NCBI GenBank assembly: GCA_016868315.1
Contig: VGHE01000011.1
Location: 31,834 to 95,833, forward strand
Origin: Betaproteobacteria bacterium
GTDB taxonomy: Bacteria > Bdellovibrionota_B > Oligoflexia > Silvanigrellales > Silvanigrellaceae
Reading direction: 5' to 3'
DNA length: 64,000 nt
Made by a program: the position numbers and the translations under genes. The notes below the pieces were generated by a model that saw only the letters and a program-made list of their open reading frames with translations, was not told the DNA's origin and made no database searches. Below are positions 44,303-53,662 of the stretch, piece by piece (the stretch's first letter is position 1; each line of letters begins with the position of its first letter).

Positions 44303-45475
44303 TTACCTCACAACTTCGAACAGAGCACCCGCAATAGTTAGCCCAGGACCAAAGGCAAGGCTGAGTACCTTTGTTCCACAGGGATACTGCACAGGATTGC
44401 TCAGAATCTCCTGCCAAACGTGTGGCAAGGTGGCTGAAGACATGTTGCCATAGTTCTTTAGAGTGTTTCTACTTGCCTGAACTTTATCATCAGCTATTTC
44501 AAGCAGCGTCTGGACATGATCGATTATTTTTGGTCCACCCGGATGAACTGCATACACTAGGTTCGGAAGGACATCCTGGGGCTGAAAACCTGCCTCATCG
44601 AAAAGATCGCCGACAAAGCCCTTCAGAGCACCCGCGATAAGATTCGGAACATCGCGCGAAAGGGTCATAGCCATCGAGATAGCCATGGGAATCCAAGTCA
44701 TGGCCTGAGCAGAAGCAGGGATCTGAATCTCATTCATAGCCAAAATCCTGAAACCGCTTTCCCCTGGTTGTAAAGCAGTGGTGGCGCGATAGCGCACGAA
44801 ACCATCAGCGAAAAGACTCTGCACAACCAACTGCTCAGGCGAATGCTCCAGCGGATTGAAATGCAGCGTACAAAGCTCCGTGTGCACGATATCGACACTT
44901 CCCACATCAGGACGAGTCCGGGCATCCAACTGGCGCAAAGCAAGTGCTGCAGCCGTGCGACTCGCCGGCAGGGCGGCGTAGCAACCCATGTGATAGGCAT
45001 GTGTTACGCGGGTTTTAGAGGCAAAACCACGCTCGACAACAAATCTCTGAAGTGGACTCGGTGACACGTAACCTGTGCAACTCACATGAATGAGGTCTGA
45101 GGAGAACTGCTGCTCAGACGAGAAAAGTTCCTCACACTTGGCAAAGACAAGCTCATCGAAAATACGCTGACGCACTTCCATGCTGAGCCCAGGCGCCTGC
45201 TCGTGCAAGCGAAAAATCTCCATCTTGCTCCAGTCGGTATGAGTGAAGTCAGCAAGCTCGTGTCCACGACGCGCAATCCGATCTGGTGAACACCCAAAGC
45301 GGTTCAGAAGCTTACGCAGAAAATCAGCGCTGAGATCTTCTCGTCCCGACGGTCGACCGGCAAAAACCTCTGCGGCTGCATGTGCATGAGCCAACCAGGC
45401 GAGCGCATCCTCCTGCGACTTCTCATAGCGTGGACGCACAATATTGAAATCGGATAGGTAGACAGCAGTGTGCAT
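44303..45475 (-). CDS. Type III polyketide synthase (chalcone/stilbene synthase family)
   Basis: The 390 residues carry the full thiolase-fold catalytic triad: C165 in HMGCYAALPASR, H311 in YAVHPGGPKIID and N344 in LKNYGNMSSATL, plus the C-terminal AFGPGLT loop. Enzymes of this family extend an acyl-CoA or acyl-ACP starter with malonyl-CoA to make alkylpyrones or alkylresorcinols, which in other bacteria are membrane lipids. Starter and chain length cannot be read from the sequence. GAGG precedes the ATG. It lies 36 bases downstream of the glycosyltransferase in a six-gene row with envelope genes and is followed by a small membrane protein. Confidence 0.92.
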   Translation of the reverse strand: MHTAVYLSDFNIVRPRYEKSQEDALAWLAHAHAAAEVFAGRPSGREDLSADFLRKLLNRFGCSPDRIARRGHELADFTHTDWSKMEIFRLHEQAPGLSMEVRQRIFDELVFAKCEELFSSEQQFSSDLIHVSCTGYVSPSPLQRFVVERGFASKTRVTHAYHMGCYAALPASRTAAALALRQLDARTRPDVGSVDIVHTELCTLHFNPLEHSPEQLVVQSLFADGFVRYRATTALQPGESGFRILAMNEIQIPASAQAMTWIPMAISMAMTLSRDVPNLIAGALKGFVGDLFDEAGFQPQDVLPNLVYAVHPGGPKIIDHVQTLLEIADDKVQASRNTLKNYGNMSSATLPHVWQEILSNPVQYPCGTKVLSLAFGPGLTIAGALFEVVR

Positions 45476-45511
45476 GGGCAGCCTCGCAGCGGCAAGAGTG
45501 GCTCTTTTTCT

Positions 45512-46576
45512 TCAAGGTGCGATGGAGTCTAGCATGCGATCAGCGATGGCGTCAGGCTGCAGATCCGCCAAACATCTGTGATGTGACAGAGGGCATTTCC
45601 TGTGGCCGTGCTTCGAACATGGCTGACAGGGTAGCGCAGCCCCGCGGATCAATGTGTGGTCAATGACCAATGCATCCTCCCGGGCTGGGCCAAATCCTGT
45701 CACCGCAGAAGTGGGGCCAAAAAAGGCAAAAACTTTGGTTTTGGTCGCGCTTGCAATATGCAAGGGTGCAGAATCTGGTGTTAAAACAAACTCTGCCCGC
45801 CGCGTCAGTTCAACGAGCTCTGGGAGAGGCAAGCAAGAGCGGGCATCAACAATCCGCCCCAAGGCAAGCAGATCTGGCGCGCGCAAACGCAATTCTCCAA
45901 GCACTTCATCCATCGCAGCAAAATCCGATGGACCACCCGAAAGTACGCACGTCAAGGCGCGCCGCTGCGACATAAGCTGCACGAGCAAATGTGCCTGAAG
46001 CGCAGACGGATAGCGTTTTGTGTACCAAACTGAACCAGGTGAGCAGATAAAAAATCTCTGTCCGATGCGCTCGAAAAAATCCGGAAAACGACCCAGGAAT
46101 GTTTGCAACCTCAAATCACCAACCAAATTGAACTCAGCGCGCACCAGGCTGGGCTCGTCCACGAGCGCACAGGCCAACTGCGCATACCGGTCGGACTCAT
46201 GAAGATGTGTAGACACCTTCACCCGTTCACTCCAGGCCTGAGAAAATGAAGCGTCCGAAAAAGAAAAGACTCGCGGAACTCCACTACGGAGCGCGACAAT
46301 CCCGGACGTAAATGACTTGTGCGCCAGCAGCAACACATCGAGCGATTCTCTCCGAATCTGACGAGCAATTGAAAAAACAGCGCGCGCCTTTCGCAGGCCC
46401 TTTTGCTTCTTTATTGTTACTCGCTTGGCAATACGCGAATCGTACTCGTACAGAGCACAACCTGGGGCATTCGAAAATAAAACAACTTCATGTCCACCCA
46501 GGTGCAGAGCATCAATGAGCTTCCCCATCAGAGCCAGGTCACCGACAAAGGCCGTATTGAACACTCCTACTTTCAA
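45512..46576 (-). CDS. Glycosyltransferase family 9 (ADP-heptose:LPS heptosyltransferase-like)
   Basis: The 354 residues match WaaF/WaaC-type GT-B enzymes: MKVGVFNTAFVGDLALM at the N-terminus, CSPGSVWYTKRYP, LTPDSAPLHIASATKTKVFAFFG (shown in part) and a terminal Cys-rich segment CQPCSKHGHRKCPLSHHRC typical of GT9 members. It probably adds heptose to the lipopolysaccharide core on the cytosolic face of the inner membrane. The start overlaps the stop of the GNAT gene (ATGA). The type III PKS follows after 36 bases. Confidence 0.85.
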   Translation of the reverse strand: MKVGVFNTAFVGDLALMGKLIDALHLGGHEVVLFSNAPGCALYEYDSRIAKRVTIKKQKGLRKARAVFSIARQIRRESLDVLLLAHKSFTSGIVALRSGVPRVFSFSDASFSQAWSERVKVSTHLHESDRYAQLACALVDEPSLVRAEFNLVGDLRLQTFLGRFPDFFERIGQRFFICSPGSVWYTKRYPSALQAHLLVQLMSQRRALTCVLSGGPSDFAAMDEVLGELRLRAPDLLALGRIVDARSCLPLPELVELTRRAEFVLTPDSAPLHIASATKTKVFAFFGPTSAVTGFGPAREDALVIDHTLIRGAALPCQPCSKHGHRKCPLSHHRCLADLQPDAIADRMLDSIAP

Positions 46577-47070
46577 ATGCTTTTCTCCATAATGGCAGCA
46601 TCCTCACCATTCCTGTAATACCTCTTTCTCACCGAAAGAGAATTGAAGCCAAATGATTGATACAAAGCAAGAGCAGCTGTATTTTGTGTGCTCACCTCAA
46701 GCACAATGCGATGGACTCCTTTTTGTCTTAACTGCGCCAACGAGGCGTCGAGAATAAATTTGCCATAGCCTTTTCCTCTCTGATTTTCATCAATCAAAAT
46801 AAAGTCGAGGTCTGCGTCGGATCCATAGAAACGAAATTGTGCAAAGCCACACAAAATCCCTTCAGTGGTCAAAGCAAGTGCGAAAAGCTTTTGCTCGCCA
46901 TCAAGTGAGAGAGACGATTGGCAATCTATAAGAAACTTCTCAACTGACTCTGCGGTCGGTGCATATGCGCTCTGCGGCAAAAGCAATCGAAGCCGTTTGA
47001 GGATGCATTCCAGCCCAGCTTCACTCCCCGCAACGCCTGGTAGAAAATGAATCTCGACACCACAAGTCAT
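46573..47070 (-). CDS. GNAT-family N-acetyltransferase
   Basis: From the ATG at 47070, which overlaps the stop of the previous gene as ATGA, the protein has 165 residues. The acetyl-CoA loop RGKGYGKFIL and the RimI-like LEVSTQNTAALALYQSFGF, followed by RKRYYRNGEDAAIM, are clear GNAT features and resemble RimI (ribosomal S18 acetyltransferase) although the genomic place suggests another substrate. Stop and next start again overlap as ATGA. Confidence 0.88.
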   Translation of the reverse strand: MTCGVEIHFLPGVAGSEAGLECILKRLRLLLPQSAYAPTAESVEKFLIDCQSSLSLDGEQKLFALALTTEGILCGFAQFRFYGSDADLDFILIDENQRGKGYGKFILDASLAQLRQKGVHRIVLEVSTQNTAALALYQSFGFNSLSVRKRYYRNGEDAAIMEKSI

Positions 47071-47735
47071 TGCGGCTTGCTTTCTCTTGCATCTAATTTG
47101 TGCCAGTACCAACCGACGTTGAAGAGAGTTCTATTTCTCTCCAAAGCACCGCGCACTCGGAAAAAAGTTCTCGCACGAATAACCATCTCTACCCATCTGC
47201 GTTTTGTCTTCTCTGAGGCACCCAGAATTTCCGCAGCCAGAGCTGGCTCCACACCTGCAAGTAAAACATCCTTTTTCGCCGCGAATGAAGCCAGCAGAGG
47301 TTTAATCTCCTGCTCCGAAGGAATGAACAAGTTCAACTTTTGCACATCGACCCAAACCAAAGCAATTTTAAAAAACGCCTTAACATCCTCAGGCCAGATA
47401 GAATTCATTAACTGAATATCAGGCTGAACCAGATCCTGCAGCGTGAATCCGGCGAGCCATTTCGTGTCAATATCCACCGGCTTATCTGAAGCTGAGCGAG
47501 TTAAATTCCACAGTGAAAGTAGAGCAACGGCGTCTGCCGCCGAGAAAATTTCACGCCCAACAGTCAGCACAGAACGGTTAATGCGCATTGAGCTCTGTGT
47601 TGCGTCGGAAGATGACTGCGATGCCTTAGCATCAGCATTTGCTTGCGCGCATGGAGCCGCAGAAAAGATTCCAAACAACATTGAAATCGAAACAGCATTA
47701 GAGATGAAGGGTTGAGTTGCGCGCTCAGATCTCAT
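47067..47735 (-). CDS. Secreted protein of unknown function, possibly SurA-N-like
   Basis: The ATG at 47735 overlaps the stop of the upstream gene; the product has 222 residues with a signal peptide (ISNAVSISMLFGIFSAAPCAQA). The mature part is helical, starting INRSVLTVGREIFSAADAVALL, which resembles the first helix-strand pair of SurA/PpiC N-terminal domains, but no parvulin domain follows. A chaperone-like role is only a guess. It is in the six-gene envelope row. Confidence 0.6.
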   Translation of the reverse strand: MRSERATQPFISNAVSISMLFGIFSAAPCAQANADAKASQSSSDATQSSMRINRSVLTVGREIFSAADAVALLSLWNLTRSASDKPVDIDTKWLAGFTLQDLVQPDIQLMNSIWPEDVKAFFKIALVWVDVQKLNLFIPSEQEIKPLLASFAAKKDVLLAGVEPALAAEILGASEKTKRRWVEMVIRARTFFRVRGALERNRTLFNVGWYWHKLDARESKPQ

Positions 47736-48421
47736 GGTTTTCCTCCCCAACTTCCCCAAACAATCGAGCCACCCCAGGATGGAAACCTATTCTGCGACAG
47801 CCGGGCACTCTGAAAATATCGAAATTCAACTGAAAGCAGTATTTCGTCCGCGATTCGCCATGCCACGGAAGTTCCAAAGTATGCTGCTGGCTCGGAGACC
47901 TCATAGCGAAAAGTCGGAATCAAATTGTAGCGTACCTGAGAGTTTTCCCAGCGCGAGCCAAAACCGAGCCCGAAAAACAGATAGGGTCGCAAAACACGAA
48001 ATACAGCATGGTCGAAAAGGCCTGCAGGTACGAGTTCGCGTTGAAGGTCGGAGCCGAGAAAACTCCAAACGTAGCCGCCTGTTTCGGGACTCGTCCGCGC
48101 CACAAAGAATCCAACCCTCCCCTGCCAAGACTCACGCAACACCTTGCCGAGTTGCAGACCGAACGCATGACGCAGCTGACGGTAGAGCTCAATATCTTCG
48201 GGTTGAGTCAGTTGCACCCTTTGAGGAAGATTGAGCCAGGTCAATGAGAGAGAGTTATCTTGGGCAAAATCACTTTCCCAAGCGATCGGCTTGAATGATT
48301 GTGCATCACGAATTTCAGCCCACGCCTGAGGCTTTGCAGATAAAGAGAACAACACGAGTGATAATGCCCAAAGAATTTGCCGCAGAGGAAATCTAAATTT
48401 CACCTGTGACTCTTTGTGCAT
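47732..48421 (-). CDS. Putative outer-membrane beta-barrel-like protein
   Basis: From the ATG at 48421 (GGGAG six bases upstream) the product has 229 residues: a signal peptide (FPLRQILWALSLVLFSLSA, cut near AWA), then alternating beta strands rich in aromatic residues, such as YLFFGLGFGSRWENSQVRYN and EILLSVEFRYFQSARL. It ends with GKP rather than the Phe that many barrels have. First gene of a six-gene row on the minus strand; divergent from rnhA with 47 bases between. Confidence 0.6.
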   Translation of the reverse strand: MHKESQVKFRFPLRQILWALSLVLFSLSAKPQAWAEIRDAQSFKPIAWESDFAQDNSLSLTWLNLPQRVQLTQPEDIELYRQLRHAFGLQLGKVLRESWQGRVGFFVARTSPETGGYVWSFLGSDLQRELVPAGLFDHAVFRVLRPYLFFGLGFGSRWENSQVRYNLIPTFRYEVSEPAAYFGTSVAWRIADEILLSVEFRYFQSARLSQNRFPSWGGSIVWGSWGGKP

Positions 48422-48468
48422 CGGCAACTCCCGCTGTATAGATGTGGCACCCATGAGGATCCAAGACC

Positions 48469-48954
48469 ATGTCAACAGTGCATCTTTACACGGACGGAGC
48501 GTGTTCGGGAAATCCTGGACCGGGCGGATGGGCAGCGGTTCTCGTGGCCAGTGAACAAGTCCGCCTCATGTCGGGCTTTGACCCCGCAACAACGAACAAC
48601 CGCATGGAGCTCCTTGGCGTCATTCATGGCCTCGAGGCTCTGAAACGACCCACCCAGGTACATGTGGTCACCGACAGTACCTACGTGAAGAACGCATTCA
48701 CCGAAGGGTGGCTCGAGGGATGGCAGCGCAACGGATGGAAGACAAGCTCGAAGGAACCCGTGAAAAATCAGGATCTCTGGCTCAAGCTGTGCCATCTGCG
48801 TCGGGTGCACCAACTGACCTGGGAATGGATCAAAGGTCATTCTGGTCACACCATGAATGAACTCTGCGACACTCTCGCGCGCACTGCTATTCGCGAGTCA
48901 CAAGGCGTCGATCAAAGAACCACTCTCCTCGATTTGCTAAAGCAGAACTCCTAG
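48469..48954 (+). CDS. rnhA: Ribonuclease HI
   Basis: RNase HI cuts RNA in RNA-DNA hybrids. The 161 residues have all four acidic residues of the active site: YTDGACSGNPGPGG (Asp), NNRMELLGVI (Glu), VTDSTYVKN (Asp) and NELCDTLAR (Asp), with the GWKTSSKEPVKNQDLW handle region and WIKGHSGH His loop. Normal length. The last 18 bases overlap the 3' end of the convergent gene. Confidence 0.97.
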   Translation: MSTVHLYTDGACSGNPGPGGWAAVLVASEQVRLMSGFDPATTNNRMELLGVIHGLEALKRPTQVHVVTDSTYVKNAFTEGWLEGWQRNGWKTSSKEPVKNQDLWLKLCHLRRVHQLTWEWIKGHSGHTMNELCDTLARTAIRESQGVDQRTTLLDLLKQNS

Positions 48955-49557
48955 GTTGATTTGAACCCGCGGTGCGACATCGGCAGACTTTTGGTTCAAC
49001 CAACGCTGCGCCGTGGCGCTGTCACTGCTCCACAGAGCCTGTGACAGTGTCGTTCTCAAACCGTAAGCGGCACTTCCGGTCAGTCGGTCACTCAAGCGCA
49101 CACGCCAGCCCAAATCCCCCGCCAAACGAACATGAGCAACACTCGCAGACTGTGCGCTGCGCCGAGCCGAGGCATCTTCTTCAACCTTCGAAAGCGCAAG
49201 ATCAGACTCAGCCCGTAAAAACAGACCATTTAAACTAATAGACTGTGGGTAGTACTGCAGACTCAATCCGGCTGCGATATTCTTTTCTTCGAATTGTGAT
49301 TGGCGAAGGCTATCTTGAACCTCACCCACCAATGAGAAAGACAAACTGTCCAGAATCAAATTCTCGTGGGCGAAGCGATAACGCCCCCACACCAGGTCTG
49401 CCGGATTGAATTCAAGCAGAGAAACTGCAGCGCCTGTAGCATCGTCACGGCTTTGTGAGCCTCCAAGGACTTGAGCTGGAACGTGCCTCGGGAACGCAAA
49501 ACCAAGTGCGGTCAGTAGCAAGCAAAAAGGCGCTCTACTGCGACAATTTGAGAACAT
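48937..49557 (-). CDS. Secreted, beta-rich envelope protein of unknown function
   Basis: The ATG at 49557 lies seven bases after GGAG. The 206 residues start with a signal peptide (CRSRAPFCLLLTALGFAF, cut near PAQ) and are rich in barrel-like strands (LSLQYYPQSISLNGLFLRAE, GWRVRLSDRLTGSAAYGLRT), ending in INLGVLL. Probably an outer-membrane or periplasmic protein; no family recognised. It follows the 788-residue envelope protein after 47 bases. Confidence 0.6.
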   Translation of the reverse strand: MFSNCRSRAPFCLLLTALGFAFPRHVPAQVLGGSQSRDDATGAAVSLLEFNPADLVWGRYRFAHENLILDSLSFSLVGEVQDSLRQSQFEEKNIAAGLSLQYYPQSISLNGLFLRAESDLALSKVEEDASARRSAQSASVAHVRLAGDLGWRVRLSDRLTGSAAYGLRTTLSQALWSSDSATAQRWLNQKSADVAPRVQINLGVLL

Positions 49558-49604
49558 CTGAACACTCCAATCCAAAGCAACTGACTGGAGTTTAATGCAA
49601 TTGT

Positions 49605-51971
49605 TTAAAACTTGGGATCGAAAACCGTCACGGTTTGAACGTCACCGGGGCGGATACGCACGACATCTGACCAAAGCAAAGCGCCCTCTCTTGTTTCCAA
49701 GATGAGAGCATATTGGCCTGGCTTAGCCGCACAAACAGAGCGGATGAAACGTGTCGATTTGATTTCATTGGAGCCGCGGAGGGGGATGACTTGGCACACG
49801 TCTTTGCCAGTCCAAGTGTCGCGCACGCTGACAATTAAATCCTCTGCACGTGCGTTCAGACCCGAGGGGTTGATCGACATGTAGAGTCCGCCCGTTGCGT
49901 TGCCACCGAGCCGGGGAATGTCTGGGTTCTGAGCTGCAAGCTCATCCCAAGCATCAACATCAAGTGCAGCGACCGACATGGGCTCATCTCTGTCCTGATA
50001 AACACGACTTCTCAGGCTTTCCACCTGCTTGAGAATGGTGTTTGTCATAAGGTCGTCGCGTGAAAGCAGGATGCGCGACCACACAGACCCAGGAACGTCA
50101 GCAGCAAATCGCAATTCAACAAACTCTTGGCCGCCAGGAAAAAACTGAACGTCTTCAACGTTAGGGCGAACCACCGAGTAAGCAGGATCGGACTGAAGAA
50201 GATATCGACTAACGCGTGTCCAGACCGGCACATCAGTGCCCAGCAGCCAATCACGCAAACGGCGATCACCAAAGTCAGGCTGTACGCCCTGCGTGGAGAG
50301 TTCAAAGACCTGCTGTGTATCGAGAGGCTCCATGAGGGACACCCTGCGATAGATAGACTCAACTAAATCGAACACAAGATCATGCTCGAAAGTCGAAGGT
50401 TCAACATGAACAACAAACTGTCTGCGCGCGCCGTTGACCAACATAATCTTAACATCAACGAGCGACTCATCGACGTTGAACACGCAGAAGCGACCGTCGG
50501 AACTCAATTCACTCAGAGAGGCCGAAGGCAGCCCACTTTCGGAGAAGAAGTGTGACTGAAGATTTTTGCGTCCGGTGGTGACGAGCACCCGACCACCAAT
50601 CAACACATCTGGGCTTTGACCTTCGACGCGGGCACAGAACCCGCCCTGGTTCATGTGCTGCAGCAATCCAAAACTGCCCGCCAGTGCGTCGACATCAGCG
50701 ACCTTCTGGAGCGCAATTTCGAGGGTTTTTTCACGTCCCGAAGCGGTGACTGGAACCAGCCGACGCGTCAGACTGCCTTCCAAGTGCCAAACCAGCAACT
50801 CAAAGCGAGTTCCACGCGGCACATCTCTCAGCTCGAAAGAACCCGAGGCATCGGTTTGAACTTGAAAGGGCGTGCCCGCCATGCGCAACACGACTTTATC
50901 ACGCGCAAATCCTTCAGGCACATTCACTCGCCCTTGAATTGTGACCCGCTGAGACTCGGCAGAAACCGCATCTAATGCCGCAGAACTCTGGCTCGACAGA
51001 ACTTGCGACATGCCTTTAGAGATCTCGTCACGGGGCAGCTCCAACGCGGCTGCCGTTTGGGGTTGCGACGCACTTGCTTGCGGAGCTGGAGCTACTTCCG
51101 AGGTCGGCTGCGGCTCGCTCCGTGCAGGAGAGCCAACCGGCTCAGCCACTGCGACGGTATCCGCCGAGCGCGCTGTCGCGCGGCTCACCGGGGCGGGAGT
51201 CACGGCACGGATTCGGCCATTAACGACCGTGTAAGTTTTGAAGGGATCGAGTGCACTCGCCTCAGCATCCACTTCCTGACCCAGTGCAAATCCATCGTCG
51301 GTGACACTTTCGTCGAGGAGAGTTGTCTCAAGTTCAGCCAACTTCTCGCTGCTAATGGGCCCGCCATCCGCAAGGCTTCCGAGAAACTGACCCGACAACA
51401 GACGTGGCTCCTGGCGCATCGATTCCTGAACCATGCCATGGAATGTGCGGCTCACTCGTAGGATTTCACTCGTTGGAACATCCTCAGGAAACTGAATTGC
51501 TGAACCCTCGGACGCTGGTCTTTCGCTTTTATCAGCGACATCTTCCTCAGCATTTGAATCTGCGGGCTCCGCGACAACCACGGCTGGTTTCTCAGAACTG
51601 GCGTCAGACGACTCTTCTTGCTCTGCCGCCGCAATCGGGAATTTCAAACCATCGAGAAGCACGGTCGATGTTGTGATTGTGTCAACCGCAGCAACTTCAG
51701 CGGGCATACCGCTGATACTCTTGGCAGCGGGTGCGTCGCTCAAATCGATTTCAACAAGTTTCCTTGGAGAGTCATTTGTACGCGGAGCGTGTAGGTCTAC
51801 AGACTCCCCAATTTCACTCCAGACCGATTCAACGTCGACGCTGAAATCCGCAGTCGCCAAAACCGAATGCATGACAGCTGCCGCGAGGATACCTCGCCAA
51901 AACCACATGTTGCGCCGCAAACGCGAGCGCTGTGATTGGGTCGATTCTGATTTCATTTGGAACTGAGACAC
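49605..51971 (-). CDS. Large exported protein with carboxypeptidase-regulatory-like domain
   Basis: A GTG start at 51971 is supported by GAGGA eight bases upstream; an ATG at 51956 is also in frame. The 788 residues have a basic N-terminus and a hydrophobic stretch (WFWRGILAAAVMHSVL), a long Ala/Ser/Glu/Pro-rich low-complexity part to about residue 330, a beta-sandwich of the carboxypeptidase-regulatory type (VTIQGRVNVPEGFARDKVVL to about 420), then a C-terminal region with FCARVEG, EFVELRFAADV and VCAAKPGQYALILE. Extracellular or periplasmic; function unknown. It lies about 105 bases downstream of ppx and is followed by a beta-rich secreted protein. Confidence 0.6.
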   Translation of the reverse strand: MSQFQMKSESTQSQRSRLRRNMWFWRGILAAAVMHSVLATADFSVDVESVWSEIGESVDLHAPRTNDSPRKLVEIDLSDAPAAKSISGMPAEVAAVDTITTSTVLLDGLKFPIAAAEQEESSDASSEKPAVVVAEPADSNAEEDVADKSERPASEGSAIQFPEDVPTSEILRVSRTFHGMVQESMRQEPRLLSGQFLGSLADGGPISSEKLAELETTLLDESVTDDGFALGQEVDAEASALDPFKTYTVVNGRIRAVTPAPVSRATARSADTVAVAEPVGSPARSEPQPTSEVAPAPQASASQPQTAAALELPRDEISKGMSQVLSSQSSAALDAVSAESQRVTIQGRVNVPEGFARDKVVLRMAGTPFQVQTDASGSFELRDVPRGTRFELLVWHLEGSLTRRLVPVTASGREKTLEIALQKVADVDALAGSFGLLQHMNQGGFCARVEGQSPDVLIGGRVLVTTGRKNLQSHFFSESGLPSASLSELSSDGRFCVFNVDESLVDVKIMLVNGARRQFVVHVEPSTFEHDLVFDLVESIYRRVSLMEPLDTQQVFELSTQGVQPDFGDRRLRDWLLGTDVPVWTRVSRYLLQSDPAYSVVRPNVEDVQFFPGGQEFVELRFAADVPGSVWSRILLSRDDLMTNTILKQVESLRSRVYQDRDEPMSVAALDVDAWDELAAQNPDIPRLGGNATGGLYMSINPSGLNARAEDLIVSVRDTWTGKDVCQVIPLRGSNEIKSTRFIRSVCAAKPGQYALILETREGALLWSDVVRIRPGDVQTVTVFDPKF

Positions 51972-52075
51972 AACTCAATCCTCACATACACATCCACACT
52001 GGGACATCGGTCATATTCTCTTCCTCTCAAGCCCAAGAAGCCACAGACATTTTTTCTGACTCCGTCAAGCTGTTG

Positions 52076-53662
52076 TCAGGCAGAAACTTCCGCAAGACAG
52101 ACCTCGAGAACAGTCGCAAAAGCCTTCTCAAATGGCGCCTTCTCACACTCCAAGTCATACAGCTCGACACTCGGGTCGCTGTCCGAGGCAACACTGACCG
52201 CGAGGATCATTTTACCCGCACGGGGTGAGCTGAGTTTAACCTTTCGGATTCTTCCAATCCGCCCTCTGTCCAGACTCACAGCCAGCCTTAACACGCTTGA
52301 CAGACGCGTGACCCAGACCTGATCAGACTTTTCAAGGTTTTCAAACACGTCTTCATCCGGACGAGGTGCGCGCTTCCGATGAAATCGCACAAGCGCCGCA
52401 ACGATTTCAAGCTCTCTTTGGCTGAAACCGAGTAAACTGCTGTTCTTGATTAAATACTGTGCATGTTTATGAAAACCAGAAATATTTATGAACTTTCCGG
52501 ATTCATGCAGATAGGCAGCGCAGCGCAACAACTCGCGCCAACGCGCAGCATCTTCCCCCTGCAGCGGAAGCGCATCAAAAAGCGACATCGTCAGCGTCGC
52601 CATATGGAACGCATGTGGTTCATCGATCCGCAGCTTTTGGCCAAATTCCCGCACACTCTGCCAGCGAACATCCTTCGAGTCGCCCTGCAACCACTGCGCC
52701 TCACGCGCCATCGTATCAAAGAGGATCCCCTCTCGGAGGGCGCTTGTCGAAATCGTATAGCCCGTGACTCCGGCAACCTCGGCCAGAACCCGCAGAACCA
52801 TTGCACCAGCGACGATAATGTCAGCCCGTTTGACGTCCATACCGGGAAGCATTCGGCGCTCCTGAACCGAACGATTCTTAAAGAGCACTGAAGCAACAGA
52901 ATCAAGTTCCTCGCGAGATAGACTCGAGCCATGGAACGAACTGGGCTGTGCAACCCCAGCGATACCGATTGCAAGAGCCTTCAAAGCCTTGATCGTACCG
53001 GATGACCCGACAGCAAGGTCAAACCCAAATCGTTTGAGCTCGTGCGCGAGCGGCTCTAGGCGGCTGCGCACATAACTCTCGAGCTCACGCAGCGCTGCCT
53101 CGGTAAAAGGATCGGTCATCAAAAACTTCTGGGTCAACCTGACTGCACCCAGTTTCAAGGACGTTGCAAACCGCACTTCGTTCCACTGACACAAAACAAT
53201 TTCAGCAGAACCGCCTCCAACATCGACAATCAGGCTGGACTTGTCGTTGATAGACAAGCCAGCCCGAACACCCAATGAAACCAGGCGAGCTTCCTCCTGC
53301 CCAGACACAATCTCGACAGGAATTCCAACACGCGAAGAAAGTCTGTTCGCAAATTCCACACCATTGCGCGCTTCACGGAGCGGATGAGTTGCGATGCAGC
53401 GGATGACAGCCCCATGTCGCTGCGCCATTTCCTTCATGCGTCTGAGAACTGCTGCCATCTTAGAAAGCGCATTTGCATCAAGCATAAGACGATCGTCGAT
53501 GTCTGCGGCTAACCGCGTCTGCTCCTTCTGGTTCTCGAGCATTCGATAGGTGCCTTGCGACGCCATCTCGACAACAAGCATGTGAGTGCTGTTTGAACCA
53601 ACGTCAATCGCTGCCAAACGCAGCGGCTCGCCAAAAGTGCGCTTGTCAGAGACTCCCGTCAT
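52076..53662 (-). CDS. ppx: Exopolyphosphatase / GppA-type phosphatase
   Basis: Ppx/GppA enzymes remove phosphate from polyphosphate or pppGpp. The 528 residues have the ASKHA phosphate loop AAIDVGSNSTHMLVVE, EIVSGQEEARL, LIVDVGGGSAEIVL, and a C-terminal HD-type domain (RCAAYLHESGKFINISGFHKHAQYL, shown in part). The start overlaps the ppk1 stop as ATGA, so the two opposing enzymes of polyphosphate metabolism are made together, as in E. coli. Ppx and GppA cannot be told apart here. Confidence 0.93.
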   Translation of the reverse strand: MTGVSDKRTFGEPLRLAAIDVGSNSTHMLVVEMASQGTYRMLENQKEQTRLAADIDDRLMLDANALSKMAAVLRRMKEMAQRHGAVIRCIATHPLREARNGVEFANRLSSRVGIPVEIVSGQEEARLVSLGVRAGLSINDKSSLIVDVGGGSAEIVLCQWNEVRFATSLKLGAVRLTQKFLMTDPFTEAALRELESYVRSRLEPLAHELKRFGFDLAVGSSGTIKALKALAIGIAGVAQPSSFHGSSLSREELDSVASVLFKNRSVQERRMLPGMDVKRADIIVAGAMVLRVLAEVAGVTGYTISTSALREGILFDTMAREAQWLQGDSKDVRWQSVREFGQKLRIDEPHAFHMATLTMSLFDALPLQGEDAARWRELLRCAAYLHESGKFINISGFHKHAQYLIKNSSLLGFSQRELEIVAALVRFHRKRAPRPDEDVFENLEKSDQVWVTRLSSVLRLAVSLDRGRIGRIRKVKLSSPRAGKMILAVSVASDSDPSVELYDLECEKAPFEKAFATVLEVCLAEVSA

